Origin: Elmis aenea
Taxonomy: Eukaryota; Arthropoda; Insecta; Coleoptera; Elmidae
Assembly (NCBI GenBank): GCA_947652605.1
Contig: OX393576.1
Span: 15,588,575 to 15,652,574, forward strand
Length of the DNA stretch: 64,000 nucleotides
Reading direction: 5' to 3'
Shown here piece by piece: positions 36,188 to 48,586 of the stretch (positions are counted from its first letter, which is position 1; every line of letters begins with the position of its first letter). A program made the position numbers and the translations under genes. Below the pieces are notes generated by a model. That model saw only the letters and a program-made list of their open reading frames with translations, ran no database searches and was not told the origin of the DNA.

Positions 36188-36596
36188 CAGATCGATTTTT
36201 GTACGAGATGTGGTTGCTGCTTGATGGGTTGTTCCGCGGACAACGGCTGAAAATATCGCGATATCAAGATATTTGACTAATCTCCAACCTCGGAGCCGAT
36301 CCGCGCACGAATAATGAAAATTCTTTCATTTAAATTATAGAGCTAATCTCTTTTGGCCTACATCTCATATTTTCTAAGTCTTATCGTGCCATCTAAATGA
36401 AATGACTTCATAATACCGAAAATTAATGTTTGAATAGGGACACTTATTACAGCTTTGTAGGGTATAAAACTTATCTATACAAGAATAAAAATTCGCGTGT
36501 TGTGTTCTGATAACATTTCTGTAAAAAACATCGCTTTAAATTGTCGTTACTAAATAATACTTTAAACAAATAAGTCACCTTAAATTCGTTATAATA

Positions 36597-36627
<31 letters not shown>

Positions 36628-36762
36628 AAATATACAGGGTGCCCACTTCCAAACTCGAACATAGTAAGTGTTAAGTTTTTAGGTATTTATTTCTGTTAAT
36701 ACAGCATACATGTTAATAAAATGAAAACAATTTAATAAATCTTCTTATTCAAAACGTTTTCA
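36188..36762. other. No gene; (TAA)n microsatellite and a TACAGGGTG end
   Basis: About nine ATA/TAA units lie at 36590-36619, followed at 36636 by TACAGGGTGCCCACTTCC, an unpaired end of the TACAGGGTG type. Confidence 0.5.
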
Positions 36763-36933
36763 ACAGTAAATAAGAAAGTTTTCATGGCAAAAACTTTTTA
36801 CAGTAGGCATAGTTTGCGAGAAGAGATATTTGTTTACTGTTCAATTTAATAACAAACAGTAAACAAATCTTTCTCTCTCCGCAAACTATGGCTACTGTGG
36901 AAAGTTTTTACCATGAACATTTACTCTTCAATA
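36763..36933. repeat. Palindrome, about 80-bp arms
   Basis: Arms are mirrored around about 36848: GCATAGTTTGCGAGAAGAGA..TTTGTTTACTGTT against AACAGTAAACAAAT..CTCTCCGCAAACTATG, and CATGGCAAAAACTTT against AAAGTTTTTACCATG. Imperfect pairing, short loop. Confidence 0.7.
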
Positions 36934-39290
36934 GGTAATTATTTATTTTAATTAATTTGTAAAAAATTGTTTACTTAATGGGACGTTATTAAATAAATAA
37001 AATTGGTAAACAAATACTATAAAATTTTAAGTTTAATGAAACTCATGGCCTTTCAAAATTAAAAAAACGGTTATTTGATGTTAATATTTCTAGTATCATT
37101 AAATGCGCAATAATTCTATCTTTCGGTTGGTACCATTACGTTTACTGGAAGTTAAAATGACGAGCATGAATCCATGAAAACGTTCGAAACAATATTAAAT
37201 TATTAAATTTCTAAGTTTAGAAGTTTAATACTTAATTGATAACAGTACTTATAGTATAATATATTATTTATACGTGCTAACTTTTATTCCATGATTACTA
37301 CAGGAATTATTTGAGATAGATAAACGGTTTAAAGTGGAAAGGGAAACATTGTTTTACCAATATTAAAAAACATCTACCAACATCTTTCTGTACAAAAATA
37401 AGTGTATCAAATTTTATATCATTTAAAATTGCACGAATAAGCTATTTCATAGTCACAGCCATCAATTTCCATTAAAAAAAGAAGTGAGCTTTTGCTATTT
37501 CTCAACAAAATTCTCGCTATACAAAATTTGCTTATTCAGCTTAACATTGTCTGCAACTTTTTCCTTTAAAAGTTTTTCTACTATGTACTTATAATATCAT
37601 ATAACAAACAAAAAAATCGCTTTAATGATGATTAAAATTACATGATCTCAAATATCTAATAGGCCTGCACTCTTATCAAATCTTGAAAATTTCTTTGTCT
37701 TCGGTTTGATTATACTTTACCCATTTAAAAATTCCTCTATCTGTTTTAATTTTTGATGATCAAAGTAAAAACTGTGCACAATAAGAAATATTTAATTATT
37801 TTAATTAAAAAATCACTTTATCGATTTGTGAAAAGACTAGCGATTTTTTAATTAAACACATGTATTTATATTTAAAATGAACCGTTTAAATAATTAAAAT
37901 ACATATTAAATTGTAAAATAACCCTTTTTGTTTAGAAATGTAGCAATATTATTGACGTTCCTTTAGTTTATATTACAAACACCGAAATTGTAGAGAACAT
38001 TGTGAACTTACAACCGTTAAAACAACTTCAGCCTAATCTATGGCCGTTTGAAACAGCAGTAAAATGTGCCGAATCCAAATCATTAAGGTTCAAGTTGATA
38101 TTCATTACAGTCTATGCTATGGAAACAAACATGCTTATTTTATCTTTGCTACAGCTAGAAGCTAATTTCACAATATGAAACAGACACAAGGGGATCAAGT
38201 CTTGTGTGCTCCATGACGGTATAATAATTAAACTTAGTTTACATAGAATACAATTAACTTAACATAAACATTTTTACAACAGTTAATTTTGTTCTATTTT
38301 TCTAGTAATGTTATCTTTGTGCATAGCTAAAAAAGTTGTTTAAACATTTGAACCTGGAGCAATTTATTGATTTTTTAAACCTTTATTTCAATGAAACAAG
38401 AGGATTCATTTTTGTTTTTTAAATTTAAATTCTTTCCAATCAAGTAAACAATGAAACAAAAGTAACAAATGAAATTTTTGTTTGTTTTTTACCTTTAAAT
38501 TTCGTTGGTAAGTTCATATCAGAACTGATTTTTACATACCTACACGAAGTATACATAACTTTTGAGATTGCTGTGTATTTATTCCGTTGTTTTTTTAAAA
38601 TAATAAAAATAGTGGAATTTATGTTTAAAAATACATATTAGTTATAAAATTTTATTTATTGAGCCTTTTTTTTGCATTCTAGTCTGTGTATACAAATTAA
38701 TACAGTTTTTAGTTTAAAATTGAAATAATAGCAAAAACAAAGATCGATTAGGAATGCATAAAATTGCGTTAGCATATTTTGACATTTATCGAAAACCAAA
38801 ACAAAAAACAAAGAAATTACCATATATCCTTGAATAATCGCATATTAATATCCTTGTATAATATTCTTTCAATATACTTACGTTATGCATTATACTGCGA
38901 AAACTACTGGTTCAGTCAGTAAATGGTCTATTATTAAGGTCACAATACAGATTTCGAAAACGATATGTGTTATAAAATACGCTGAGTGGGGCAAAATGTT
39001 TCCTTTTTAAAAGGCTACCCTAAAAAGCTTTATTTTCTTTGTATTATTGTATGGCATTGACGATGAATACATCGGTTATAATTGCTTTCAGGAAAAATAT
39101 CTAGGAAAATAGGTGTACTTCCGCAGAATATTTATCAGTGTATGATTCAATATGAATAACATGGAAAATGTTAGAGATACAAAAATGGTTAAATAAACAA
39201 AGGTGTTTTAGGTGCTTAATAAAAATCTCAACTAAACATGTGTACATTTTACCTAAATTATCTAAAAATCCAAAAAACTTTTATTTCAAT
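36934..39290. other. No gene recognised
   Basis: About 2.4 kb of AT-rich DNA without motif-bearing ORFs. Confidence 0.4.
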
Positions 39291-39846
39291 TAACATAAAA
39301 TTTCCAACAACGTTTCGTCTCTTCTGAGAAAAATTCATTTTGTCCAATTTTGGAATCAAATGATCTTATACAAAGAAAAAACAATTTTTTGTATTTTTGT
39401 TGTTAAATGTATCACTTTGACATTAATATGATCATGATTAATTGTATGATTGCAATACACGAAGGGATGGCGAATAAGTAAATAAATTTAAAATGAACAA
39501 AGTGAAAATAAAAATGGCGAACAAAAGCACAAATATCAAAGAATTTCTAGCTGGTTGCAAATTATACAATTAATCACGATCATATTAATGTCAAAGTGAC
39601 AATTTTAACAACAAAAAAACATTATTTTTTTTGTACAAGATCATTTGATTCAAAACTTGGACAAAATGAATTTTTCTGCAATTTTTGTGGTAAAATATCA
39701 TTTTAGATATTAAGTGTCATATATCATTGAAATCAGAAGACAAAATGCTATCCGACTATGAGATTAAATTTTTTTCGCCGTATTTAAAAAAATGAAGTTG
39801 ATTATGTTTCCGAAGAGACGATATGTTTGGAAATTTTATGTTATCT
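39291..39846. repeat. Foldback repeat with ACATAAAATTTCCAA ends
   Basis: The left arm about 39291-39450 and right arm about 39567-39846 are imperfect mirrors: TCACTTTGACATTAATATGATC against GATCATATTAATGTCAAAGTGA, TTCATTTTGTCCAATTTTGG against CTTGGACAAAATGAATTTTT, and CATAAAATTTCC against GGAAATTTTATG. The right arm has about 100 extra bases. Confidence 0.7.
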
Positions 39847-40210
39847 CAAAATATAAAGCGTAAGAAGTTGCCGTGGAGAAGTGCTTTCAGATTGTAGATA
39901 TCTTCAAAAATGAATAAAATAGGGCCAAAAAACGAAAATCTATTTTTTCAGTTTTTCTTGAATAACTTTTGAACTAAGACAGCTATGAAAATTTTCTTTG
40001 CAGATATTTGATGAGCATCTAATTTCGCGTCTTTGCCCTAATTTAACCGACCACGTAGCTCTTAAGATAAGCGATATCCCCATGCATTTACTCGAATTTG
40101 GGACACCTTGTATAGGTATAATTTTTGGAAACTTATTTAATAAGAAAAACTGTTACAGCAATATAAATATAATAATACAGATTATATTTGCTCATTACAT
40201 TTAGTTTTTC
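39847..40210. other. No gene; right end of a TACAGGGTG-type element
   Basis: ATTTACTCGAATTTGGGACACCTTGTATAGG (about 40086-40116) is a reverse-oriented element end. The ORF starting at 39998 is repeat-derived. Confidence 0.45.
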
Positions 40211-41095
40211 TTGCATTTATTGAAAGCTCGCTCGATATATCGCTGATATTTAAATCAGGGACTATTTCTTTTTCTATACTAATTAAGCTTAAATTAGACA
40301 GTCTGTCCAGCGTCATGGTTGATCGTAGATGATATTTTATTAACATCAATTTAGAAACTTATTCTTTCCAGTAGCTACTGTAACAGGCATTATTAAAAAT
40401 ATTCTCTATGCTATTAAACAAATTTTAGTGGACAAGTCACTTTAAAAAAGTAATTGTAGTACAGCTAAAGCGTCCATGTTTGGTTTCAAATAACACAAAA
40501 CGTTTTCTATTTCATCACAAAGTTTCACGGCAATAATAGCAGACTCTCTTTTCAAGTTATCAGTTAATTTAATTTGCAAGTCAACACAATATTTCATTAT
40601 AATATTTCCACCTAAAGTTTGCAATGAGCAAATAAAATTCAAAACTGAATAGAATAAATATGCTCTCTAAAAATATCGAAACGTTTTTAATTTTTTATAT
40701 TGCCACGACAAGAATAACAAAATAAAAATCAACTTTAAAATAATTTTCTGAAAAATGAATTATTTCACCTTCATTTTGATTTTTTTTTTACGTGGCCCAA
40801 CAACTCGTTTTGCTTTGTCGTAACCAAATTATTCAGCAATTTTTTCGACTTCTTCCAATTTTTTTTACAATATAGAAGCTGGCTTGACAATATTTATAGT
40901 AATTATAAATAACTGATTATTAATCCTTTTGTCGGCAATCGACTTGATTAGTAAAAGGCGTTAAATAAAATGTAAAATGATTTTCTAAAGATGTTTTATA
41001 AATTATTTATTAACTACTTCACATTCCTATAAATTCGCCGCCTCAAAATCTGCCGTCCGGGTGCGTAACGCACCCCTTGTCCCCCTGCATAAAAT
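40211..41095 (-). pseudogene. hAT transposase (ZMYM1-like type), decayed
   Basis: On the minus strand an open stretch 40442-40642 (66 codons) includes VDLQIKLTDNLKRESAI. Downstream, after frameshifts, PVTVATGKNKFLN (about 40390) is followed by YHLRSTMTLDRLSNLSLISIE (about 40270-40330), matching the PVTVAxxERSFSxLKxIKxxLRSTMxxxRLxxLAxLxIE signature of hAT C-terminal dimerisation domains. The ER residues are lost. At 41030-41095 GTCCGGGTGCGTAACGCACC resembles subterminal sequence of such elements. Inactive. Confidence 0.75.
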
Positions 41096-42640
41096 TATTT
41101 ATAACTCTAAACAAATTTTCTAATGAAAGAACTAAATCAATTTAGCTTTTGCGATTACTAGAGTGCCAGAGAATATCACAGAAAAAACTAAAACATCCAA
41201 AACAGTCCCCTGTAAAATGGATATTTGTTCCATTGAACTTCTTTGTATCCTCATTGTGGGCTGTACAAAACAGGCAGTCGTTATTTTGACAGTCGTAAAC
41301 AAAGGAACCAGACAAACTTAAAATATACAATAAATTTTAAAAGCAAGTTTGGCTTGTTCCTTCTCCCTCTATTTCTTTCGCTCCGCAGCCTACGTTGTTT
41401 TTGCCTACTAACCATTTATTCTACCTGCATAATAATCTTAACATTGACTGAGACGCGGCATTAGGTCACACGCCGCGGTAATACGATTTTGTGTCTTAAA
41501 ACCGAGTGAATTTCGAAAGGTGAACGTACTTACACACTTACTCGTATAATATCATGTGAATATGGCTTAAAAAAACATTTTTATGTGCCCCTGTACGTAC
41601 TTGTTACATCGGTTAAGTGAAACAGTACGTCTAGTTTAATCAAGAATCTTTAAATAACTATTAATTTAAGGGTAAGTTCACGGATTTCTGTGCAAAAAAT
41701 ATAATTCACGTGTAACCTCTCTAGTAACTCAAAGATCACCTGTAGTAACCAAACAAATTTGATGTAAATTTAAACGGTAGCCAGTTTAATTTATTGGTAT
41801 AAAACTGGTTTTATAGCTATACCTATAAAATACAAAATTTATGGTTGTCATGGCAAGTGAATAGCTTTTTTCCTTTAAGTATCTGTATTTAAAAGAAAAA
41901 TTCCAGGTTAATGATATTAAATTTTTTGGCTTATTTTACTGTTTAACCAACGGGTTAAGACAGCAATCTACAACATTTATCTTTTATTTTTTATGTAACA
42001 CCGATTTTGTCATCATTGAATAACCATATTAATACTTCAACTGAAACATCGGATATCTTATCTGATGCTACAACTGTTATAATAGCAAGCAAAAAGTTAT
42101 CGTAGCATACATCGTTAACATTAAATCATATATAAGTAATTTCTTTCATTGGTTTTCAACACTGCCATATAATTAATATACCTACAAGAAACATTAATAT
42201 GTAAATTTTACAAATTATAATTCGGTATAAATGCGTTAAACTTTTATAACAGTGTAACAAAATAATAAAACCAAACAAAAACATACTGAATTTGGAGAAT
42301 AAACATGTAATTTTGAGTGGTTTGTAATACCTTTTAACAGATAATTTGAAATTTACGGTATAAATGAATAAATAAATAAACAAAAACGATACATTTCCCA
42401 ACTGCTATACAATTTTTAACATAAATCTACAGTTGTTAAGCTTAAAAAAAAAACAATTTCTGCGCCACTCTCCAGCAACTGTTTTTGTTTTGCGTTCATT
42501 GGTTTTCCTTTGTGGTTTCTCTTTAATATTCATGTTCTTCTTGTTATAACAATGTAAATGCAATATGTCCACCTAGTGCATATCGCCTTCAAATCTACTT
42601 ATACATGAATATGGGGAAAAACTTTAAATAAAAAAGTTGT
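41096..42640. other. No gene recognised
   Basis: AT-rich. ORFs at 41142, 41243 and 42156 lack recognisable motifs. Confidence 0.4.
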
Positions 42641-42960
42641 TTGAGAGCATAACCTAAAACTATTTTTAACTATGCTAAGTGTTTTGTTTTAGCGTACCAA
42701 TAAGTACTTTTTTTACTTTAAATAGAGCACTCTGTTTAAAATTTTTCGTTTGAAATCAAATGATTGCATCTAAAATCAATAATTAATGAGTTATTTAAGT
42801 TTTTTTTTGAAATATTGACCTATACAGAACTTTAAACAAATGTAAATATTTCATAATTTACAAGGCCAATGTAAAATGATTTGTATATTTTATTAACAAC
42901 AGCCTTATGGTGGTTTCTGATTAGTTAAACTTTTACAATAATACACATAGGAAAAACCCT
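42641..42960. repeat. Diverged copy of the 28.9-29.3 kb repeat
   Basis: ACTATTTTTAACTATGCTAAGTG..TTTTGTTTT and AAATAGAGCACTCTG parallel 28968-29040. GAGTTATTTAAGTTTTTTTTTGAAA parallels 29132. Single arm only, no mirrored half. Confidence 0.5.
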
Positions 42961-44246
42961 CAGTTTGGTTTAAAATACTTTTAGGTTATGTGATTATGCA
43001 CAAGCAAACTTTTTATTTAAACTTTTTCGTATTTATTAATAAGGGAGATATGAAGGAAATACGCACTATTTGGACACCCTTTAAGTAAACCGTTTTTAAA
43101 AAACAGTTGGAGATGTAACTTTCTTTTTGTTTAAAAGTAGTGAATCTAGCTGCTAAAACAAAGAATACCGTGATATATTGTTTAATAAATCTACAAAATA
43201 CTATTTGTAATTGTAGTAGGAGTATAAGAAAGAAGGTTCAAATCCTGTTTTTGAAACTTTGCTCCCCTCAATGTCGTTCTGCTTGACTAAGGTAAACACA
43301 ACATTACATAATTTGGTTTATATAAGTTACATTTTCCTTCAAAACAACAAAACAAAGTTAGAATAGTTCTAGTACTGAAAGTGAAACAAGAAATGGTAAT
43401 AATAGAGAATAATGGTAGAAAAAAGTTAAAAACTTTTATAATTGGAAAATTTTTCCACAAAACCTTGGCTCACCCTTATGGGTTTCTTTTTAAAAGGCTA
43501 AGATTAAGAGTTGCAGTTTTAATCTTACACAATATGTTGTGAATTTTCTTGAATATTTTTATAAGGAATCATATTGTGTACAAAATGCATAATAATTGTT
43601 ACTCTTAAATAAACACAGAAACGTATGGGGAATGTTTTCTAAAATTTACTAAGGACGTAAGCTTTAAATTAAATAAAAAGGCTTCTAAAATGTTACACTA
43701 CGAAAGTGAAGATGATTGGATAATACATTTTTCAAGCATAAGTAAGTGGAAAATATTGTGGGTAAAGTTATTGAAACAATACTTATTTTAAAACTTTTTT
43801 TATAAATAATTTTTTCTAAGTTAACAATCCGATACAATAGTTTTCGGTACTTTACATGCATAATAGTGGCTATGACGGTCAAATTTATTGTTATTAACAT
43901 ACACCAAACGCTGAAGCTATATCCAACGTTTCTGCTTTTGCAAAATTTGTATTATTTATATGCCGTGTAGATAGATTCTTGGTTTCTGGGTTGGAAGGGT
44001 ATCTTTTGATGTGAACTGATATCGGGTGTCGTTACTTGTTACAAGGGCACTACAACTGTTAGAGAACAAGTTTATCAATTATTTCTGCCAGTTTCAACAA
44101 TCCAACAATTCAATATAGAATGTAAAAGAATATTTACAAAAAAATCTCAAAAGACAAAACAAAATCAATAAAAAACCAATAAATTATCGATAGGAAAAGT
44201 AATGAAAATTAAAAACTTAGGGCTGTACTTATACAGTGATGTTAAC
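42961..44246. other. No gene recognised
   Basis: AT-rich. GGTTCAAATCC at about 43225 resembles a Pol III B box but has no A box or cloverleaf. Confidence 0.4.
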
Positions 44247-45349
44247 ATAACAAAAGCAAAAAATAATAAAAACAAAGACGGGGAGTGGATGCCAAAATCA
44301 AACATTATTGACAAACAAATATGTAAGCAAATAGACAAAAGTGCGTAGATACAGGGTGGTCCACATAGAAGGGCCACTAATGGGATCTCGTAAACAATAA
44401 GAGCTACAAAGAAGTTAAAACTAGACACATTGTTCCCCTTTCTAAGACCTATTCAATGATGCTTTAATGTTTAAAAAGTTCCGTGGAGCGCTATATAATA
44501 AACAAAAATCAAAATGGGTATTTTTTTTTAAATCTTTACTAATTCGGATTTTCTTGATGGTACAAAAATATTTTTGGGCAAAAACTTGTAGATGTTTGTA
44601 TGCACTGTAAAATGAAAACATGTATTTGTTTCAATTCTTTAATATATTACATTCTTAGATTTTTCAAATGGAAACCATAGTTGGCTCTGACTTGATAAAA
44701 AAGTATTTTTCCCCCTTTTCAGTAATATAAGTTTAATTTGATATTTGGGCTCAAAGTAAATAAAATTCATCAAAAAGTCCTTATGAAGCTACAGAGTGCC
44801 ATGAATTTAAACAATATGGTGCCTGTCCACGTGAGAGTAAACTACTCTCGATAGCAGCGTCGCCAAGGATACAGCCCCTGAGAGTCTCGCGATTGGCTGT
44901 ATCCTTGGCGACGCTGCTATCGAGAGTTGTTTACTCTCAGGTGGACAGGCACCAATACTGAAACAAATAAATGTTTTCATTTTATAGTGCGTACATCTTC
45001 AACTTTTTTTCTAAAAATATTTTTGTACCCTCAAGTATAACCGAGTTACTAAAGATTTTTAAAAAATGCCCATTTTGATTTTTGTTTATTATATAGCGTG
45101 CCATGGAACTTTTTTAAAACATTAAAGCATCATTGAATGGTTCTTAGAAAGGGGAACAATTTGTCTGATTTATTTAAACTTCTTTGTAGCTCTTACCGTA
45201 TACGAGATTCCAATAGTGGCCCTTCTAGTGGACCACCCTGTATATGCGCACTTTTGTCTATTTGCTTACATATTTGTTTGTCAATAATGTTGATTTTGGC
45301 ATCCACTCTCCGTCTTTGTTTTTATTATTTGTTCGTCTGTTGCTTTTGT
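44247..45349. repeat. Three-level nested palindrome
   Basis: Outer arms 44247-44349 and 45243-45349 mirror each other (GAGTGGATGCCAAAATCAA against TTGGCATCCACTCTCC, ACAAATATGTAAGCAAATAG against CTATTTGCTTACATATTTGT). The middle element has ends TACAGGGTGGTCCACATAG and GTGGACCACCCTGTA (44351-45241) and its own mirrored arms (GGGATCTCGTAAAC against ATACGAGATTCC). At its centre is the hairpin 44817-44954. The small ORFs are repeat translations. Confidence 0.85.
44817..44954. mobile_element. 138-bp near-perfect hairpin element
   Basis: The two 59-nt arms (44817-44875 and about 44896-44954) differ at only two positions and enclose a loop of about 20 nt. Ends are TGGTGCCTGTCCAC and its mirror. ATA flanks at 44814-44816 and 44955-44957 could be a 3-bp target duplication. 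Base composition is far more GC-rich than the surroundings, suggesting a recent MITE-like insertion. Confidence 0.8.
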
Positions 45350-45361
45350 TAATTGTTTATT

Positions 45362-45423
45362 AATTTGTTTCGTAGAAGAAAAATTGCAAAATAATTTGTT
45401 TCATAGAAGAAAAATTGCAAAAT
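45362..45423. repeat. Two tandem 31-bp units
   Basis: AATTTGTTTCRTAGAAGAAA..AATTGCAAAAT is repeated twice head to tail with one difference (CGTAG, then CATAG), just outside the nested palindrome. Confidence 0.85.
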
Positions 45424-46725
45424 AAAAAGAAGTTTTTGACTGTTGTACTAAATAACTGTTATATTAAAAGAATAATTTATAATTCAGCTCAAAATTTCAA
45501 GTTGCATATAATCATACACTTACACTTTACATATGAAAATTGTGATTGAAAATTTTATTTTTTTCTTTGTTCTGCTTATGAAATATTGATTAAAGTTCTT
45601 AAATCGTTTCAATTACAATTTTTCTTCGGTTTTTGTAAATGTAATAATTTGTTTACATTTTGCGAAGTTGAATTTTGTAGGAGTAAATGATTACTCTATT
45701 TAAAACAATAAGTGAAAGTGTATTGGCTGGTTGTAATAACTAAATATCAAACAACTAGAGTAGTTACATTTCAAACTCAAATTTAATCACACAATGTCGG
45801 TTGTATTTCATTACCACAGATAATCACTTTGTGTTTATTTACACTTTGCATGTCGGACACCTTACAATACACTTTAAGATGTTTTGCAAGAATAAATTTA
45901 CATACCTAGCTAATGTAAACAAGTGCGATAAAGATGTAAACCATAACAATCTTATTTAGTCTAGTTTTTTGGAAAATATTTTCTACCTAATTATTTTTAT
46001 TACTTGTCCTTTAAATGTTAAGCTAATATAATGCATCAAATTGATTCGGTATTTTTTTGTTTTGTGCTCTACACGTGAAACTTTAAGGTGGACCCCTGAG
46101 AAATTCTCAACAGAAATGTATATAGCATCACAGGTTGAACTCATTTAGAAAATTAATAATTAATATGTGTATTTGTCCTCTGAGACCAGCATTAGGACCC
46201 AGTCTACAAATTTTGAAATTTCCACGTCTGGCCTAAAAATAGATTTAAACAGTTATTGGTATTTATATATGTTTTGTTAACTAAAGGGAAACAATTTTAT
46301 CAAATGCACTTATTTTATTCTAATAACAAATTTTATTCTTATTAATTTTATAGTCATAGATTCCTACGTACGTATTATTAAAAACAGATTTTAAAAACCT
46401 TTTTCTCATGCTTTTGTTAATTATGTGTACATTACTTTTATCATTAACAGTTATTTATCAAACTGTTATAATTAATATTTACTGTTATTTATCGTGAAAT
46501 AATTTTTCTTATCGTATTTTTCGTAAGAGACAAATTCTTTAAAAAACCAGTTAAATTATAATTCATCCAATAAGAAATTTTAAGAGCTTGCAAATGATAT
46601 ATTTGGATCTTATTTGAAAGAAATAATACACTGACAAATAGAATGTCCAAATAAAATATCTCAAAAACTGTTTAATGAATATTAAACCTAATATCATATT
46701 TAATAATTTTGCACCCCCTACATAT
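45424..46725. other. No gene recognised
   Basis: AT-rich DNA with no ORF or recognised repeat ends. Confidence 0.4.
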
Positions 46726-47050
46726 TTTGTAGTAGGCTCACATCAAACCTAACCTGCATGCATAGTAAGTGGGTTTTTACGCGCAGTAAGAAAAAAGTAT
46801 ACTTTTCTAGAAATGTCAAAGTAGATTCTCGTCAAACTTGACAGTTAAGAGCGTACGTACAAAAGTGTTTACTGTTAGCAAAAAAAAACGATAAAATGTT
46901 TTATGTATTATGTGATCGTAGAAAAAGTATGATGCAAAACTAGAGTTGTAAAACAATTACGCACTATTGGAAATACACACTCGTCGCTACGCGGGCAACG
47001 TTTTCACTCAAGCGTAATATGCTTCGTACAACTCTTGTTACGTAATATAA
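46726..47050 (-). repeat. Dispersed palindromic repeat, family A, copy 3
   Basis: Same orientation as 1576-2012: AGTAGGCTCACATCAAACC, CTGCATGCATAGTAAGTGGG, TGTGATCGTAGAAAAAGTA, TCGTCGCTACGCG and CGTAATATGCTTCGTACAAC. More diverged, and the CpG core is partly lost. Confidence 0.7.
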
Positions 47051-48027
47051 TATTTTGCATTTTCACATAATAAAACTACAAATGCTTTCATGTCTTCTCC
47101 AGTCATGTTTGACAACCACGAAGTAGGCTAGCCATTAATGTTTTGGATTTATATTTAAAGCTACTAAAAAGATTAACAAAAGTTACAGTTTTTTTAGACT
47201 ATTGCGTAATTTTAAAATAATAAAAGAAATCCAAATAATTTCATGGACATCGCGGCCCAAAGTACACGATTTTTAAGTTAATGTTCAACATTTTCTAAAA
47301 TCAAAAAGTGAATATCCTGATGTTTAACATAATGGCTTTATTATGTTTTGGGTAAAGCTTAAAATAAACGGATAAAATACCAGAAATCGAGTGATAAGTA
47401 AAATTTTATGAACAAAATCAAAATTTTGCACTTAGGAGCATCCTGTATTGATTAGTAAAGGCTACTAGGCATGTTTTAACAACTGCGTGATGCATCTTGT
47501 TTACCAAATGCGTGATAAGCGTGTCAATTCTCCCTCGAAGCCGTATAAGAAGGCGCACGTGCATAAAGTTGTTTATTGAAACAAAAATGTTTCAAAATAA
47601 TCAATCATAATATTTTTCTGACAGCACCATCAATAAACGCTTAATACAAAAAGTTTACGGACATCGAAAGCGTTTTGCTCAAAAAATTTATAGACTGTTC
47701 ACCCGCGTCAAGTAAACCTATCAAAAGCTTGGCGATTTTTTTTAAACAATTCAGATCATTTAGCGCACAGCTGTTTGGATCAATTAACGGAAGTTATAAC
47801 AATGCAACTGTAGTGCTGCACTGCACAGTTAAAATCGTAGCCTGCTACGTTTCCCAGCAGGAAAACGACGCATTATCACATTGTACGTGTAGCTTTAATC
47901 AACTTTAACCAAATTCCAATCAAGTAACTACATTACGACCTGTGATTTTTATCATAGCAATTTGTCAAACACTATATGTATTTAACACGAAATTTTTGTA
48001 TGCATCATAAAAAAATATTTGAAGCGT
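47051..48027. other. No gene recognised
   Basis: AT-rich. GGAGCATCCTGTATTG at about 47438 may be a decayed TACAGGGTG end. The ORF at 47675-47908 has no recognisable motif. Confidence 0.4.
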
Positions 48028-48035
48028 GTGGGCAC

Positions 48036-48560
48036 TAGTAATTGCAATACCGGTATACCGTGCCATTTTACAATACCGAAATACCGTCTCATTTGATGGT
48101 CTAATACCGGTATTCGGTATTAATTTTTTTTTTTTTTTTAAATTTGATTTTTATTCTTTAATAGTCTCTTTTACAATTCATAGTTGTAATAACATGAAAG
48201 GACGTTAATTGTACAACTGCAACTAAAGAACATGAATAAATAACACTAACGATGGAGCAAACATTGCAGTCTGCGATAAATAAAAAAATTTGCAATAAAT
48301 GCAAAACACAAAATCGTGCCACAAAATTATGTATTTAAGTTAATTAAAAGAGATATGAGATTATTAGAAGACGAAGGAGTTAAAGGGAAATACCTAGAAA
48401 CAGTATATGCCTATCTCCTAACAAATCCACAAGTGTAGAATTGGAGCGTCGTCTTTACGCCAAACTAAAAGCAAAAATATAAAAGGGAAACATTATTTTG
48501 AAATAAAAATAAAGTTATTCCATAATATACTGTTAGTAAAGGTATTTAATATAGAAAATA
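48036..48560 (+). mobile_element. hAT element with ACCGGTAT-rich end, copy 2 (one end plus transposase C-terminus)
   Basis: The left end TAGTAATTGCAATACCGG and the following 90 bp match the right end of element 7411-8592 in reverse. The right end was not identified. The plus strand at about 48335-48480 reads LIKRDMRLLEDEGVKGKYLE and, after a one-base shift, STSVELERRLYAKLKAKI, corresponding to the PTSVExER signature of hAT dimerisation domains. The element's end lies next to what should be the C-terminal coding region, so the middle of the element is deleted. Confidence 0.75.
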
Positions 48561-48586
48561 GATTCTGATAAGTTATGATAGTATAC

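Noticed and set aside
43190..43240. tRNA gene or SINE at a GGTTCAAATCC B box
   Set aside because: There is no A box at the right distance and no cloverleaf can be drawn.
44817..44954. hAT or mariner assignment for the 138-bp hairpin
   Set aside because: No 8-bp or TA duplication is visible. Only a possible ATA, so the superfamily is left open.
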